This document shows positions 39,732 to 47,842 of a stretch of DNA of 64,000 bases, piece after piece. The translations under genes were made by a program, and so were the position numbers. The stretch is from positions 341,966-405,965 of the forward strand of contig NZ_ARXV01000002.1 in assembly GCF_000756665.1 (NCBI RefSeq). The letters run 5' to 3'. The DNA is from Alcanivorax nanhaiticus (lineage in GTDB: Bacteria; Pseudomonadota; Gammaproteobacteria; Pseudomonadales; Alcanivoracaceae). The notes below the pieces were generated by a model. The model was not told the origin of the DNA, did no database searches, and worked only from the letters and a program-made list of their open reading frames with translations. Positions within the stretch are counted from its first letter, which is position 1. Each line of letters starts with the position of its first letter.

Positions 39732-39757
39732 GGTTCGCGGCTCAAGCGCCGCTCCTA
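39732..39757. repeat. REP-like palindromic unit
   Basis: Reverse complement begins GTAGGAGCGGCGCTTGAGCC, a REP-type word; GCGGC and GCCGC pair around TCAAGC. It lies between the two arms of heptad element 6. Confidence 0.6.
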
Positions 39758-39821
39758 CGGCGGCTTCGAAAAAGTGCAGCACCGCCGGGGAACTTTTCAG
39801 AATCGCCCTATCCAATCGAGC

Positions 39822-40107
39822 GTAGCTCGTAGCTCGTAGCTCGTAGCTCGTAGCTCGTAGCTCGTAGCTCGTAGCTCGTAGCTCGTAGCTCGTAGCTCGT
39901 AGCTCGTAGCTCGTAGCTCGTAGCTCGTAGCTCGTAGCTCGTAGCTCGTAGCTCGTAGCTCGTAGCTCGTAGCTCGTAGCTCGTAGCTCGTAGCTCGTAG
40001 CTCGTAGCTCGTAGCTCGTAGCTCGTAGCTCGTAGCTCGTAGCTCGTAGCTCGTAGCTCGTAGCTCGTAGCTCGTAGCTCGTAGCTCGTAGCTCGTAGCT
40101 CGTAGCT
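39822..40107. repeat. Perfect heptanucleotide array, 40 copies of GTAGCTC
   Basis: GTAGCTC is repeated 40 times without a change from 39822 to 40101, then six bases of a 41st copy. It is the expanded right arm of heptad element 6 and lies between the convergent ZIP and ubiX genes. Because seven is not a multiple of three, every frame stays open and repeats a seven-residue unit, but I do not treat this as coding. The exact copy number may be an assembly estimate. Confidence 0.95.
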
Positions 40108-40112
40108 ATTGT

Positions 40113-40715
40113 CTATTCCCCCCACCGCTTCATCAGCGTCTGCTCGATACCCAGATGATCCAGCAACCGCGCCACCATAAAATCCACCAGATCGGAAACG
40201 CTTTCAGGCTGGTGATAAAACCCTGGCGCCGCTGGCATGATGGTGACGCCGAGGCGGGAGAGCTTGAGCATGTTTTCCAGATGAATGGCGGAGAACGGGG
40301 TTTCTCGCGGGACCAGGATCAGTTTTCGGCCTTCCTTGATGGCCACGTCAGCCGCACGCTCGATCAAGTTATCGCTGGCGCCGCTAGCAATAGCCGACAG
40401 GGTCCCAGTGGAGCAGGGGCACACCACCATGGCCGCAGGAGCGCCACTGCCCGACGCCACCGGTGCCGTCCATTGCTCCAGACCGCACACCACCAGCGTC
40501 CCTTTGTCGGTACCAACCCAGTCACGCAAGGCCTGTTCGGACTTGCCCGTGCCGGCAGGCAGAGACAGTTCGGTTTCCGTGCCAATCACGATTCGCGCCG
40601 CCTTGGACAGAATCACGAACACTTCACAGTCTGCCTGTAGCAAGCACTGCAACAGTCGTAACCCGTAAGGCGCACCAGAGGCCCCGGTAAACGCCAGTGT
40701 GACACGTTTGCCCAT
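40113..40715 (-). CDS. ubiX: Flavin prenyltransferase UbiX
   Basis: Makes prenylated FMN, the cofactor of the UbiD decarboxylase in ubiquinone synthesis. 200 residues from the ATG at 40715; the frame extends upstream through the neighbouring gene but the family N-terminus is [19 protein letters not shown]. Other marks: [20 protein letters not shown] and [16 protein letters not shown]. Two bases separate it from the upstream membrane protein gene, suggesting co-transcription. Confidence 0.95.
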   Translation of the reverse strand: MGKRVTLAFTGASGAPYGLRLLQCLLQADCEVFVILSKAARIVIGTETELSLPAGTGKSEQALRDWVGTDKGTLVVCGLEQWTAPVASGSGAPAAMVVCPCSTGTLSAIASGASDNLIERAADVAIKEGRKLILVPRETPFSAIHLENMLKLSRLGVTIMPAAPGFYHQPESVSDLVDFMVARLLDHLGIEQTLMKRWGE

Positions 40716-40717
40716 GA

Positions 40718-41170
40718 TTACATTCCTACACCGCGAGCCATCAAAGCACCCAGGATTGGCATCAATGATATCAGATGAATTTCTGCCACCAGAGTCCGTC
40801 GCAGGCTCTTCTGAAGTGCAAAGGAAACCGGTGGCACCGCCTCCCCGTCCGCCGTCCTGCGCCAGGCGCGCATGAGCTTGACCGGGTAGAGACTGAGCAG
40901 AATTATCAGCACAAACACAGTCACCTTGGCGTGAAACCAGGGATTGGCCATATAAAAAACCATGCCCTTCTCCGTCCATCCGGCCCGTGCCAGCCCGCTG
41001 ACCAGCACCACCAGCAATGACACCCAATACGCCACATGCAGCCACAACAGGGTACGGAAATTGTACTCATTGATCTGCGTCCGCCAGAACAGCAGCATGC
41101 CGTAAACGCAGCCGAACAACACCAGAATACCCAGATAATGCGCAGACGCCCAGAACACGGACCAGAACAT
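40718..41170 (-). CDS. DUF2214-like membrane protein
   Basis: 150 residues with four hydrophobic segments (about 7-27, 43-63, 78-98, 127-147). Resembles the DUF2214 group of predicted membrane proteins, function unknown. Conserved-looking histidines (SAHYLG, FHAKV, EIHL) would suit haem or metal binding, but this is speculation. It lies directly upstream of ubiX on the same strand. Confidence 0.65.
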   Translation of the reverse strand: MFWSVFWASAHYLGILVLFGCVYGMLLFWRTQINEYNFRTLLWLHVAYWVSLLVVLVSGLARAGWTEKGMVFYMANPWFHAKVTVFVLIILLSLYPVKLMRAWRRTADGEAVPPVSFALQKSLRRTLVAEIHLISLMPILGALMARGVGM

Positions 41171-41187
41171 GGCAAGCCCTCAAAAGC

Positions 41188-41343
41188 AGTTCAAAGTTAA
41201 AAGTTCAAAAGCGCGACACAGGCCAACATTGACTGAAAGACCATCGCCGCGATCAAGAGTTTGTGCGCGGGTACGACGTTGAAGGTTCCGCCTATGCTAC
41301 CCCGCGCCTTTCAACTTTAAACTTTGAACTTTCAACTCCAACC
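41188..41343. repeat. Phased-heptad intergenic element 7
   Basis: Left arm AGTTCAA AGTTAAA AGTTCAA then AAGCGCG (41188-41215); right side CCCGCGCC then TTTCAAC TTTAAAC TTTGAAC TTTCAAC TCCAACC (41309-41343). Same unit type and junction as the element at 5087. It lies between two minus-strand genes (mpl and the DUF2214-like gene). Confidence 0.8.
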
Positions 41344-41434
41344 CCTGCCCGACTGGAAAACTGACACAGATCAGAGGTAGAGGTCATTGAAACGCGGGCA
41401 CGGCCTGCCAGTACACAGCAAGCCATCCCGTGTT

Positions 41435-41462
41435 GATGCGTGTTGCGTGAAGCGTGAGGCGT
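41435..41462. repeat. Single heptad arm abutting the mpl stop
   Basis: Four in-phase units GATGCGT GTTGCGT GAAGCGT GAGGCGT end exactly where the mpl stop codon begins (41463). Pattern GnnGCGT. I find no clear partner arm, so it may be a decayed or nascent element. Confidence 0.65.
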
Positions 41463-42815
41463 TTACCCCGCCAACGCATCCAGCAACTTCTGATGAATAC
41501 CGCCAAAGCCACCATTGCTCATCACCACCACATCCAGCGATTCGCCTTTGTGAGCCACCACGCGGGCAATGATGTCGTCCAGGGACTCGCTGACTGACGA
41601 CGGTACGGAGGATGCTTCCAGCACCGAATCCAGTGACCAGTCCAGTCCCGGTGGTTGATACCAGATCACTTCATCGGCAGACACGATGCTGCCAGCCAAG
41701 GCGGCTTTGTGGCTGCCCATGCGCATGGTATTGGAGCGCGGTTCAATGATCGCCAGGATGCGGCCTTCGCCCACTTTGCGACGCAACCCATCAAGCGTAG
41801 TAGCGATAGCGGTTGGGTGATGGGCAAAGTCATCGTAGACACGCACACCACCCACTTCGCCACGCAATTCCATGCGACGTTTTACGCCTTCGAACTCGCA
41901 CAGTGCTGCAGCCCCATCAGGCAGGGTAACACCCACATGGCGCGCGGCCAGAAGCGCAGCCATGCCGTTGTTAACACTGTGGCGGCCGGTCTGGCCCCAG
42001 TTCACCTGCGCCACCGGCTTTCCGTTTTCCAGCACGGTAAAGCTTGAGCCATCTTCCTTGTCGAGCCGATAGCCCAGCATCGTCTCTTCACCGAAACGCT
42101 CCACTTCACTCCAGCAACCCTTCTCCAGGGTTTCTTCCAGAGCGGCTTCGCCTTCCGGCAGGATCAATCGGCCAGTGGAGGGCACGGTACGAATCAAATG
42201 ATGAAATTGGGTCTGGATAGCGGCCAGGTCGGCGAAGATATCCGCGTGGTCGAATTCCAGATTATTCAGAATCACGGTGCGCGGCCGGTAGTGTACAAAC
42301 TTGCTGCGCTTGTCGAAGAAGGCGGTGTCGTATTCGTCCGCTTCCACCACAAAGAACGGTGTCTCACCAAGACGAGCCGAGACACCAAAGTTGCCAGGTA
42401 CACCACCAATCAAATAACCGGGATTCAAGCCGGCATGTTCAAGAATCCATGCCAGCATGGAGCTGGTGGTGGTCTTGCCATGGGTTCCTGCCACCGCCAA
42501 CACCCATCGACCGGGCAGCACCACCTCTTCCAGCAACTGAGCTCCAGAGGTATACGCCAGCCCCTTGTCCAGTACCGCTTCCACCGCCGGATTGCCTCGG
42601 CTAAGCGCATTGCCGATCACCACCAGATCCGGTGCCGGTTCCAGCTGCTCCGCGTCATAACCCTGGATCAGTTCAATGCCCGCGGCTTCCAGCTGGTCAC
42701 TCATGGGGGGATAAACGTTCAGATCACTGCCCGTGACCCGGTGGCCCTGAGCTTTAGCCAACTGGGCCAGCGAGCCCATGAATGTGCCACAGATGCCGAG
42801 AATATGAATATGCAT
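41463..42815 (-). CDS. mpl: UDP-MurNAc:L-Ala-gamma-D-Glu-meso-DAP ligase
   Basis: Mur ligase that reuses recycled murein tripeptide. 450 residues. N-terminal nucleotide fold HILGICGTFMGSLAQLAKAQG (quoted as HILGICGTFMGSLAQL), ATP site VAGTHGKTTTSSMLAWILEH (about 108-127), and VYDDFAHHPTAI (about 333-344). Length and motifs distinguish it from MurC. Lone gene on the minus strand between heptad repeats and the AraC regulator. Confidence 0.95.
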   Translation of the reverse strand: MHIHILGICGTFMGSLAQLAKAQGHRVTGSDLNVYPPMSDQLEAAGIELIQGYDAEQLEPAPDLVVIGNALSRGNPAVEAVLDKGLAYTSGAQLLEEVVLPGRWVLAVAGTHGKTTTSSMLAWILEHAGLNPGYLIGGVPGNFGVSARLGETPFFVVEADEYDTAFFDKRSKFVHYRPRTVILNNLEFDHADIFADLAAIQTQFHHLIRTVPSTGRLILPEGEAALEETLEKGCWSEVERFGEETMLGYRLDKEDGSSFTVLENGKPVAQVNWGQTGRHSVNNGMAALLAARHVGVTLPDGAAALCEFEGVKRRMELRGEVGGVRVYDDFAHHPTAIATTLDGLRRKVGEGRILAIIEPRSNTMRMGSHKAALAGSIVSADEVIWYQPPGLDWSLDSVLEASSVPSSVSESLDDIIARVVAHKGESLDVVVMSNGGFGGIHQKLLDALAG

Positions 42816-42868
42816 GGATGCCTGACTGCCAAGTGAATAAACCCCTGCACCATAGCGGGAAGCCGACC

Positions 42869-43672
42869 TCAGGTGAAGCCCTCACCCTGGCCCACCAGAA
42901 TCCGGATTTGCTGGGAACGACGCAGCACCGTTGAAGGACTCATCCCCAACATACTCTTGAAAGCATGCGTGAGATGCGACGAGTCGGAAAACCCGGCCGC
43001 GAGGGCGGCATCCGTCAGGCTGCTTCCCAGCGCCATCATGGAGGATGTCACAAAGAGTCGGTGCCAGAGTCGGTAACGGCGAATAGGCACACCGGTCACT
43101 TCCTTGAACAGTCGCTGTAGACGGTCGCCCGACAATCCCACCGCATCCGCAAGCGTGTTGTTGGACACGTTATCGGAAGGATCACTGCGAATGCGGGAAA
43201 TCACCTCGGCGATCCGCTCATCAGCGCGAAAATCCGCAACCACTTCATCGCCTGCCGGGAACAACACCCCTGCAAGCTTGCTATACGCCTGCGCCGCACC
43301 GGCCTGCTGATCGTGTAGCTGCGCCAGGATCTGGTGTTGCAGGTCACCCTCGATATCGGCCACAAACAGGCCCGCTTCTTCCTCCCGCATACGGCTCTTG
43401 TGAAAACGGAAGTCCCTGCCCATCGGGTCCAGAAAACAACAACCAATTCGCCCACCGTTCGACGAGGCAGTAAAGCTGGTACCGGCAGGAATCAGCAACC
43501 TGTCGGACACTATAGTCCGATCACCCACGGTGACCGGAATTCCCTGATCGACACCCACCAAAAGTGTGTGAGCACCAATATTCAGCGGAGCGAGCGGCCC
43601 AATGTAACCCAGAAAGAGGGTGCGTTGAGGCCACAGATACAGCGTTGTAGGCAGCGTTTCTGAGTGATTCAT
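42869..43672 (-). CDS. AraC-family transcriptional regulator
   Basis: 267 residues from the ATG at 43672 (an in-frame GTG lies 15 bp upstream). The N-terminal half is an unrecognised sensor domain; the C-terminal 100 residues form the double helix-turn-helix (LADAVGLSGDRLQRLFKEVT and LTDAALAAGFSDSSHLTHAF). It is divergent from the lipase gene across 179 bp, so control of lipase expression is plausible but unproved. Adjacent mpl is 53 bp from its 3' end. Confidence 0.85.
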   Translation of the reverse strand: MNHSETLPTTLYLWPQRTLFLGYIGPLAPLNIGAHTLLVGVDQGIPVTVGDRTIVSDRLLIPAGTSFTASSNGGRIGCCFLDPMGRDFRFHKSRMREEEAGLFVADIEGDLQHQILAQLHDQQAGAAQAYSKLAGVLFPAGDEVVADFRADERIAEVISRIRSDPSDNVSNNTLADAVGLSGDRLQRLFKEVTGVPIRRYRLWHRLFVTSSMMALGSSLTDAALAAGFSDSSHLTHAFKSMLGMSPSTVLRRSQQIRILVGQGEGFT

Positions 43673-43851
43673 TATTGTTTTTCTCACGCAGCGTGCGATG
43701 CATCACAAAATCAGGCACAGAGCAGAACAATATGTATACCTACACGGTTTCTTACAAGTTTGCTACCAGACATCTTTTTTAGAGTGTTCCCGTCGACAAA
43801 AAAATGGCCCGGCGCCGGCCACACAGAAAACAACAACGACGGAGAGTCACC

Positions 43852-44802
43852 ATGACAAGCAAAAGGAACCGGCTGATCACAGCCCTGTTGATATTCATAG
43901 CCAGCAACCCGGCCAGTGCCTGGTGGTTTGGCAAAGACAAACACTACGCAGAAACCCGTTACCCCATAGTGATGGTTGGCGGCATCATCGCCTTCGATGA
44001 GATTGCCGGGATTGATTACTTTTATGGCATCGCTGACGAGTTGAGAGACTACGGTGCCGACGTCTACGAAAGTAATGTGAGCGGGATGCAGAGCAACGAA
44101 TATCGCGGCGAAGAACTCATTCAACAAATTGAAAATTATCTTGCCGTCAGCGGCGCACAAAAGGTCAATATCATCGCCCATTCTCAGGGTGCCCCCACCG
44201 CACGCTACGTGGCAGCCGTCAGGCCGGAGCTTGTCGCTTCTGTCACTTCCGTACATGGCGAAAACCGCGGCACTCCAGTCGCTGATGTGATTCGCGGTAT
44301 TATGCCGGAAGGCGGCATCGTCGAAGGCCTTGGCGATGCCATTACCTTTGCCTTTGCCGGTCTGTGGGAAGCCGCCTCCGGTGGCCCAAACCCGCTCAAC
44401 CAGTCAGCCTCTGCCGTGCTTGCCGACTCTACCACCCAGGGGATGGCTGAATTCAATCAGCGCTATCCGCAAGCCATGCCGACCACGGCCTGTGGCCGGG
44501 AAGGAACACACAACGTCAACGGCGTCCGCTACTGGTCCTGGGGTGGCGATGGCGTGCAAACCAACCTGCTGGATCCCTTTGACAGCCTGCTGGTGAGTGT
44601 CACCAAGCTGGCCTTTGATGATGAACAGCACGATGGCGTACTGCCCGTCTGTGGCATGTATCTGGGCAAGCCGATTCGTCATAACTACAACCACAATCAT
44701 GCCGACGCTATACGTCAGCTATTCGGGTTACTGGGTTGGGAAACCGACCCCAAGACCTTGTATCGCAATCATGCCAACCGTCTGAAAAACGCTGGTCTGT
44801 AA
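43852..44802 (+). CDS. Secreted triacylglycerol lipase (foldase-dependent)
   Basis: Bacterial lipase family I, 316 residues. Signal peptide to about ASA23 (ITALLIFIASNPASA), then RYPIVMVGGIIAFDEIAG carrying the oxyanion region. Catalytic Ser is S111 in IIAHSQGAPTAR; the elbow has Ala where most lipases have Gly. Two cysteines (TACGREG and PVCGMY) suit the disulfide of Pseudomonas lipases, and DGVLPV and HNYNHNHADA probably provide Asp and His. Exported by Sec and type II secretion after folding by the Lif protein encoded next. Confidence 0.92.
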   Translation: MTSKRNRLITALLIFIASNPASAWWFGKDKHYAETRYPIVMVGGIIAFDEIAGIDYFYGIADELRDYGADVYESNVSGMQSNEYRGEELIQQIENYLAVSGAQKVNIIAHSQGAPTARYVAAVRPELVASVTSVHGENRGTPVADVIRGIMPEGGIVEGLGDAITFAFAGLWEAASGGPNPLNQSASAVLADSTTQGMAEFNQRYPQAMPTTACGREGTHNVNGVRYWSWGGDGVQTNLLDPFDSLLVSVTKLAFDDEQHDGVLPVCGMYLGKPIRHNYNHNHADAIRQLFGLLGWETDPKTLYRNHANRLKNAGL

Positions 44803-44807
44803 AAAAC

Positions 44808-44834
44808 ATCAGGCGGGGTATCGCCCCGCCTGAT
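44808..44834 (+). terminator. Strong hairpin between lipase and foldase genes
   Basis: ATCAGGCGGGG and CCCCGCCTGAT form a perfect eleven-bp stem with the five-base loop TATCG. No T run follows, and the foldase ribosome site AGGAG begins two bases later. Partial termination or translational damping of the foldase is likely. Confidence 0.75.
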
Positions 44835-44847
44835 ACAGGAGTTGGCC

Positions 44848-45870
44848 ATGAAAAAATATCTGGCTTTATCCAGCATAGTGTTGATCTCGCTGGTTGCCAT
44901 CATCATTGAATTAAAAAAGCCTGACTCAGCTACATCTTCGCTTTCATATCCAGAGTCAGACGAGATCAGAGAAGGACGTTCGCCCACTACCGGTTCCCAA
45001 AGAGTGGTTCAGGAAAGTGCACAAGATGAAGCGTCAACCATCTCCGTTAACAGGATATTGGCAACCACATCGCTGGCTGACACCCAGGTTCCTGCAAAGC
45101 TCAATATAGACAGGCAAGGACATTTGATCGTTGATAGCAACAGCAAGGCTATCCTGGATTATTTCCTCTCCCTCTCCGGTGAAATTCCAGAACAACAGAT
45201 TCGCTCGTTGCTGCAGCAGTGGGCCTCCGGTACCGCAGGAGAAACCGCAGCACGCGAACTGACTACGCTACATGATAGCTACCAGCATTATTTACGAGCA
45301 TTTTCCAGCGGTGATTTTGCCGCCACCAATGACAGCAACATTCGCGATCAGCTGCAACGACGGCAGCGTTTGCGCGACGACATCCTGGGGGCCGACCACG
45401 CTTCCAGCTTTTTTGCCGATGAAGATCGCTATGATCAGTACAGTCTCCAGCGTCACGATATTCTTGCCTCTGAACTGAGCGATCAGGAAAAAGAGCTGGC
45501 CCTGACCACCCTGCGGCAAACTCAACCAGAACATCTCGCAAGGCAATATCAGCAACAACACCAGCTGCGAACTCTGCAGAAGAGCGAACAAGCCCTTATT
45601 GAATCCGGTGGCGACGAAACCGATCTCTTTGCCCTGCATCAGGAACAGTTTGGGGATGCCGCAGCATTGCGATTACAACAGCTGTCCCGGCAACGGAATA
45701 ACTGGAAGCGGAAAGTAGATGACTATCAGCAGCAGCGCCAAAAAATCCAGATGTCGGGTTTATCTGATCAAGATCAACAACAACAGCTTGAGCAATTGCG
45801 TAGCACGCTTTTCAACGAAGCAGAGCAACAGCGCATATCGGCCCTGGAACGCATCCAGTCTTCTCCATAG
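44848..45870 (+). CDS. Lipase-specific foldase (Lif)
   Basis: Inner-membrane steric chaperone that folds the lipase in the periplasm. 340 residues from ATG 44848 (AGGAG seven bases upstream). N-terminal anchor helix (about 5-22, LSSIVLISLVAIIIEL), a variable linker, then the Lif signature as AILDYFLSLSGE (about 103-114; consensus RxxFDYxLSxxGE), followed by a long extended helical domain rich in Gln. Codon use is more AT-rich than its neighbours, which is common for linkers in this family. Confidence 0.9.
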   Translation: MKKYLALSSIVLISLVAIIIELKKPDSATSSLSYPESDEIREGRSPTTGSQRVVQESAQDEASTISVNRILATTSLADTQVPAKLNIDRQGHLIVDSNSKAILDYFLSLSGEIPEQQIRSLLQQWASGTAGETAARELTTLHDSYQHYLRAFSSGDFAATNDSNIRDQLQRRQRLRDDILGADHASSFFADEDRYDQYSLQRHDILASELSDQEKELALTTLRQTQPEHLARQYQQQHQLRTLQKSEQALIESGGDETDLFALHQEQFGDAAALRLQQLSRQRNNWKRKVDDYQQQRQKIQMSGLSDQDQQQQLEQLRSTLFNEAEQQRISALERIQSSP

Positions 45871-45954
45871 AGGCTCAAGGGTTTCACGGCCAGCTCGTTT
45901 CTGAAAGATCGCTAGCTCAAGGAACTTTTGGCATATTGCAAGAAGCGCAAAGCA

Positions 45955-45983
45955 GAAAAAAACGGGCAACATCCAGTTGCCCG
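45955..45983 (-). terminator. Rho-independent terminator for fmdB
   Basis: Stem CGGGCAAC/GTTGCCCG around ATCCA with an A run at 45955-45962, which reads as a T run on the minus strand. It lies 56 bp after the FmdB stop. Confidence 0.8.
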
Positions 45984-46038
45984 CAAGGGAAGGTTAAGGC
46001 GTCGCCGTTGACGCCTTACTGCCGTAGATCAATAGCAA

Positions 46039-46368
46039 TCAATGGCTGATCATCCAGGGCCGTGCCGACGGGAACATCTTGTTGCCTTCCGCGGTGTAGA
46101 ACAGCTTGGATTTGCGCTTGTGATGACAGCAGCCCTGCTCTTTCTCTGAGTGCTTGTTGCCATGACGAGGCTCGTGGGCTGCCTTCTCATTCCGTTCAAA
46201 GGCCTGGCGCCGTTCCGGTGCCATATCCAGCAGCTCCGGCGCCACCATGATCACCCGGGCGGAGAGCGCACCGCAGGTGGGACAGGGGGCACATTCCCCA
46301 GAGGCCTGCATCGGCACCAGATCGTGGAACAGGCCGTGCTCGGAACATTTGTAATCATAAAGCGGCAT
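46039..46368 (-). CDS. fmdB: FmdB-family zinc-ribbon protein
   Basis: 109 residues. Starts MPLYDYKCSEHGLFHDLV and has CAPCPTCG (about 27-34), the FmdB zinc-ribbon pattern. FmdB is proposed to regulate or assist formamidase. The C-terminal half is basic and histidine-rich (GCCHHKRKSK). It follows fmdA by 18 bp on the same strand and shares its transcript. Confidence 0.88.
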   Translation of the reverse strand: MPLYDYKCSEHGLFHDLVPMQASGECAPCPTCGALSARVIMVAPELLDMAPERRQAFERNEKAAHEPRHGNKHSEKEQGCCHHKRKSKLFYTAEGNKMFPSARPWMISH

Positions 46369-46386
46369 GATCAGCTCCTCTCTTGC

Positions 46387-47616
46387 TTATTTGTCTTTTG
46401 ATAGCGGAACGTCGGTGCTGCCGGCGACGCTATGCTGCGGCCCGTCCATCCCCGGCTTGATATCGAAGTCGAAGATATCCGTGGGTAGCCACAGGGTGGC
46501 ACAGGCATTGGGTACATCAACGACGCCACTGATATGCCCCTGCACCGGCGCACAACCGAGCAAGGCGTAGGCCTGAGCACCGGTGTAACCAAACTTCTTC
46601 AGATACTCGATGGCATTCAGACAGGCCTGACGATAGGCCACATGCACATCCAGGTAGTGCTGCTTGCCCTGCTCATCCACGGAGATACCTTCAAAGATCA
46701 GGTAGTCGTCATACTTGGGCGCCATGGGGCTGGGCTTGAAGATGGGGTTCTTGATGCCGTACTTCTCCATTCCGCCCTTGATGATGTTCACCCGCAGGTG
46801 AATCCAGCCGGCCATTTCGATAGCGCCACAGAAGGTAATCTCGCCGTCACCCTGACTGAAGTGCAGGTCGCCCACGGACAAACCGGCATCTTTCACATAG
46901 ACCGGGAAGTACACCTGGGAACCGCGGGAGAGATCCTTGATATCACAGTTACCGCCATGCTCACGGGGTGGCACGGTACGGGCGCCTTCCGCCGCGGCCT
47001 TGGCCTTGGCATCGCCAGACAACTTGCCCATGTGGGCAGTGTCGGCGTAAGGCAGGTTGGCCAGGCCCGGCACACGGTCAGGCTCGGTGTCGTAAAGTTC
47101 TTTCTCACGGCTGTTCCACTCATCCAGCATATCCTTGGAAGGCAGGCAGCCGATCAGGCCGGGGTGAATCAGACCGGCAAATTCCACATTGGGAATATGA
47201 CGGGACTTGGTGAACATGCCATTGAAATCCCAGATGGACTTCTGTGCTTCCGGGAAGTGTTCGGTCAGGAAGCCACCGCCGTTCTGCTTGGAGAAGAAGC
47301 CGTTGAAGCCCCACTGGCTTTCTTCAAAGGTGCCAATATCGAGAATGTCCACCACCAGCAGATCACCAGGCTCAGCCCCTTCCACGCCCACCGGGCCGGT
47401 CAGGAAATGGACTTGGGAGAGATCCACATCGCGCACGTCGTCGGCGCAGTCATCATTCTTGATCTGGCCTCCGGTCCAGTCATGGCATTCGAGGATAAAA
47501 TCGTCACCCGGCTTGACCATCTTGGCCATGGGAATATCCGGGTGCCAGCGGTTATGGATGTTTTCGTTTTCGTAAGGCGATTGGTTCAGGTCAATCTTGA
47601 TAATCGTTTCAGCCAT
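46387..47616 (-). CDS. fmdA: Formamidase (FmdA/acetamidase family)
   Basis: Hydrolyses formamide to formate and ammonia in the cytosol. 409 residues from the ATG at 47616, with GGAGAG just upstream. Family features: NRWHPDIPMAKMVKPGDDF (about 21-39), HFLTGPVGVEGAEPGDLLVV and GNCDIKDLSRGSQVYFPV. It carries its own promoter region with palindrome 47736-47751 and is separated from amiB by a terminator, so it is a second transcription unit of the amide locus. Confidence 0.93.
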   Translation of the reverse strand: MAETIIKIDLNQSPYENENIHNRWHPDIPMAKMVKPGDDFILECHDWTGGQIKNDDCADDVRDVDLSQVHFLTGPVGVEGAEPGDLLVVDILDIGTFEESQWGFNGFFSKQNGGGFLTEHFPEAQKSIWDFNGMFTKSRHIPNVEFAGLIHPGLIGCLPSKDMLDEWNSREKELYDTEPDRVPGLANLPYADTAHMGKLSGDAKAKAAAEGARTVPPREHGGNCDIKDLSRGSQVYFPVYVKDAGLSVGDLHFSQGDGEITFCGAIEMAGWIHLRVNIIKGGMEKYGIKNPIFKPSPMAPKYDDYLIFEGISVDEQGKQHYLDVHVAYRQACLNAIEYLKKFGYTGAQAYALLGCAPVQGHISGVVDVPNACATLWLPTDIFDFDIKPGMDGPQHSVAGSTDVPLSKDK

Positions 47617-47735
47617 GGTGAGCTCTCCTCCGGTTTGACCACTGGGATTTACCTTCATCGCGGTATTCCCGTCGTTGCCAGTTCACTATCGGAAAAAGAT
47701 CCACCTCTCACCATTCGCCCATGTCCCACTCGGGG

Positions 47736-47751
47736 TACGTCATTTGACGTA
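47736..47751. promoter_or_regulatory. 7-2-7 palindrome before fmdA (candidate response-regulator operator)
   Basis: TACGTCA-TT-TGACGTA is a perfect inverted repeat with a two-base spacer, 120 bp before fmdA. NarL/FixJ-type regulators are known to bind 7-2-7 heptamer pairs starting TAC. The same site with one change lies at 55009-55024, and both have CCATTCG exactly 18 bp to the left. Confidence 0.7.
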
Positions 47752-47783
47752 TTGAATCGCACCCGGTGTGGAAATGCCTGACA

Positions 47784-47821
47784 CAAAAAAAGCCCGCCAG
47801 GAAAACCGGGCGGGCTTTTTT
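47784..47821. terminator. Bidirectional Rho-independent terminator
   Basis: AGCCCGCC pairs with GGGCGGGC-type arm (GCCCGCC/GGGCGGGC) around a short A-rich loop, with an A run before and a T run after. It ends amiB transcription on the minus strand, 22 bp after that gene. Confidence 0.9.
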
Positions 47822-47842
47822 GTGCCTTGGCAGATTGGCGGT

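Noticed and set aside
39822..40107. CRISPR-like array
   Set aside because: The repeats are 7 bp and continuous with no spacers, and no cas genes are present.
39808..40125. Open frame on the minus strand encoding a repeated SYELRAT heptapeptide
   Set aside because: A perfect 7-bp array without stops is open in every frame and must give a seven-residue repeat; there is no ribosome site or homology that supports translation.
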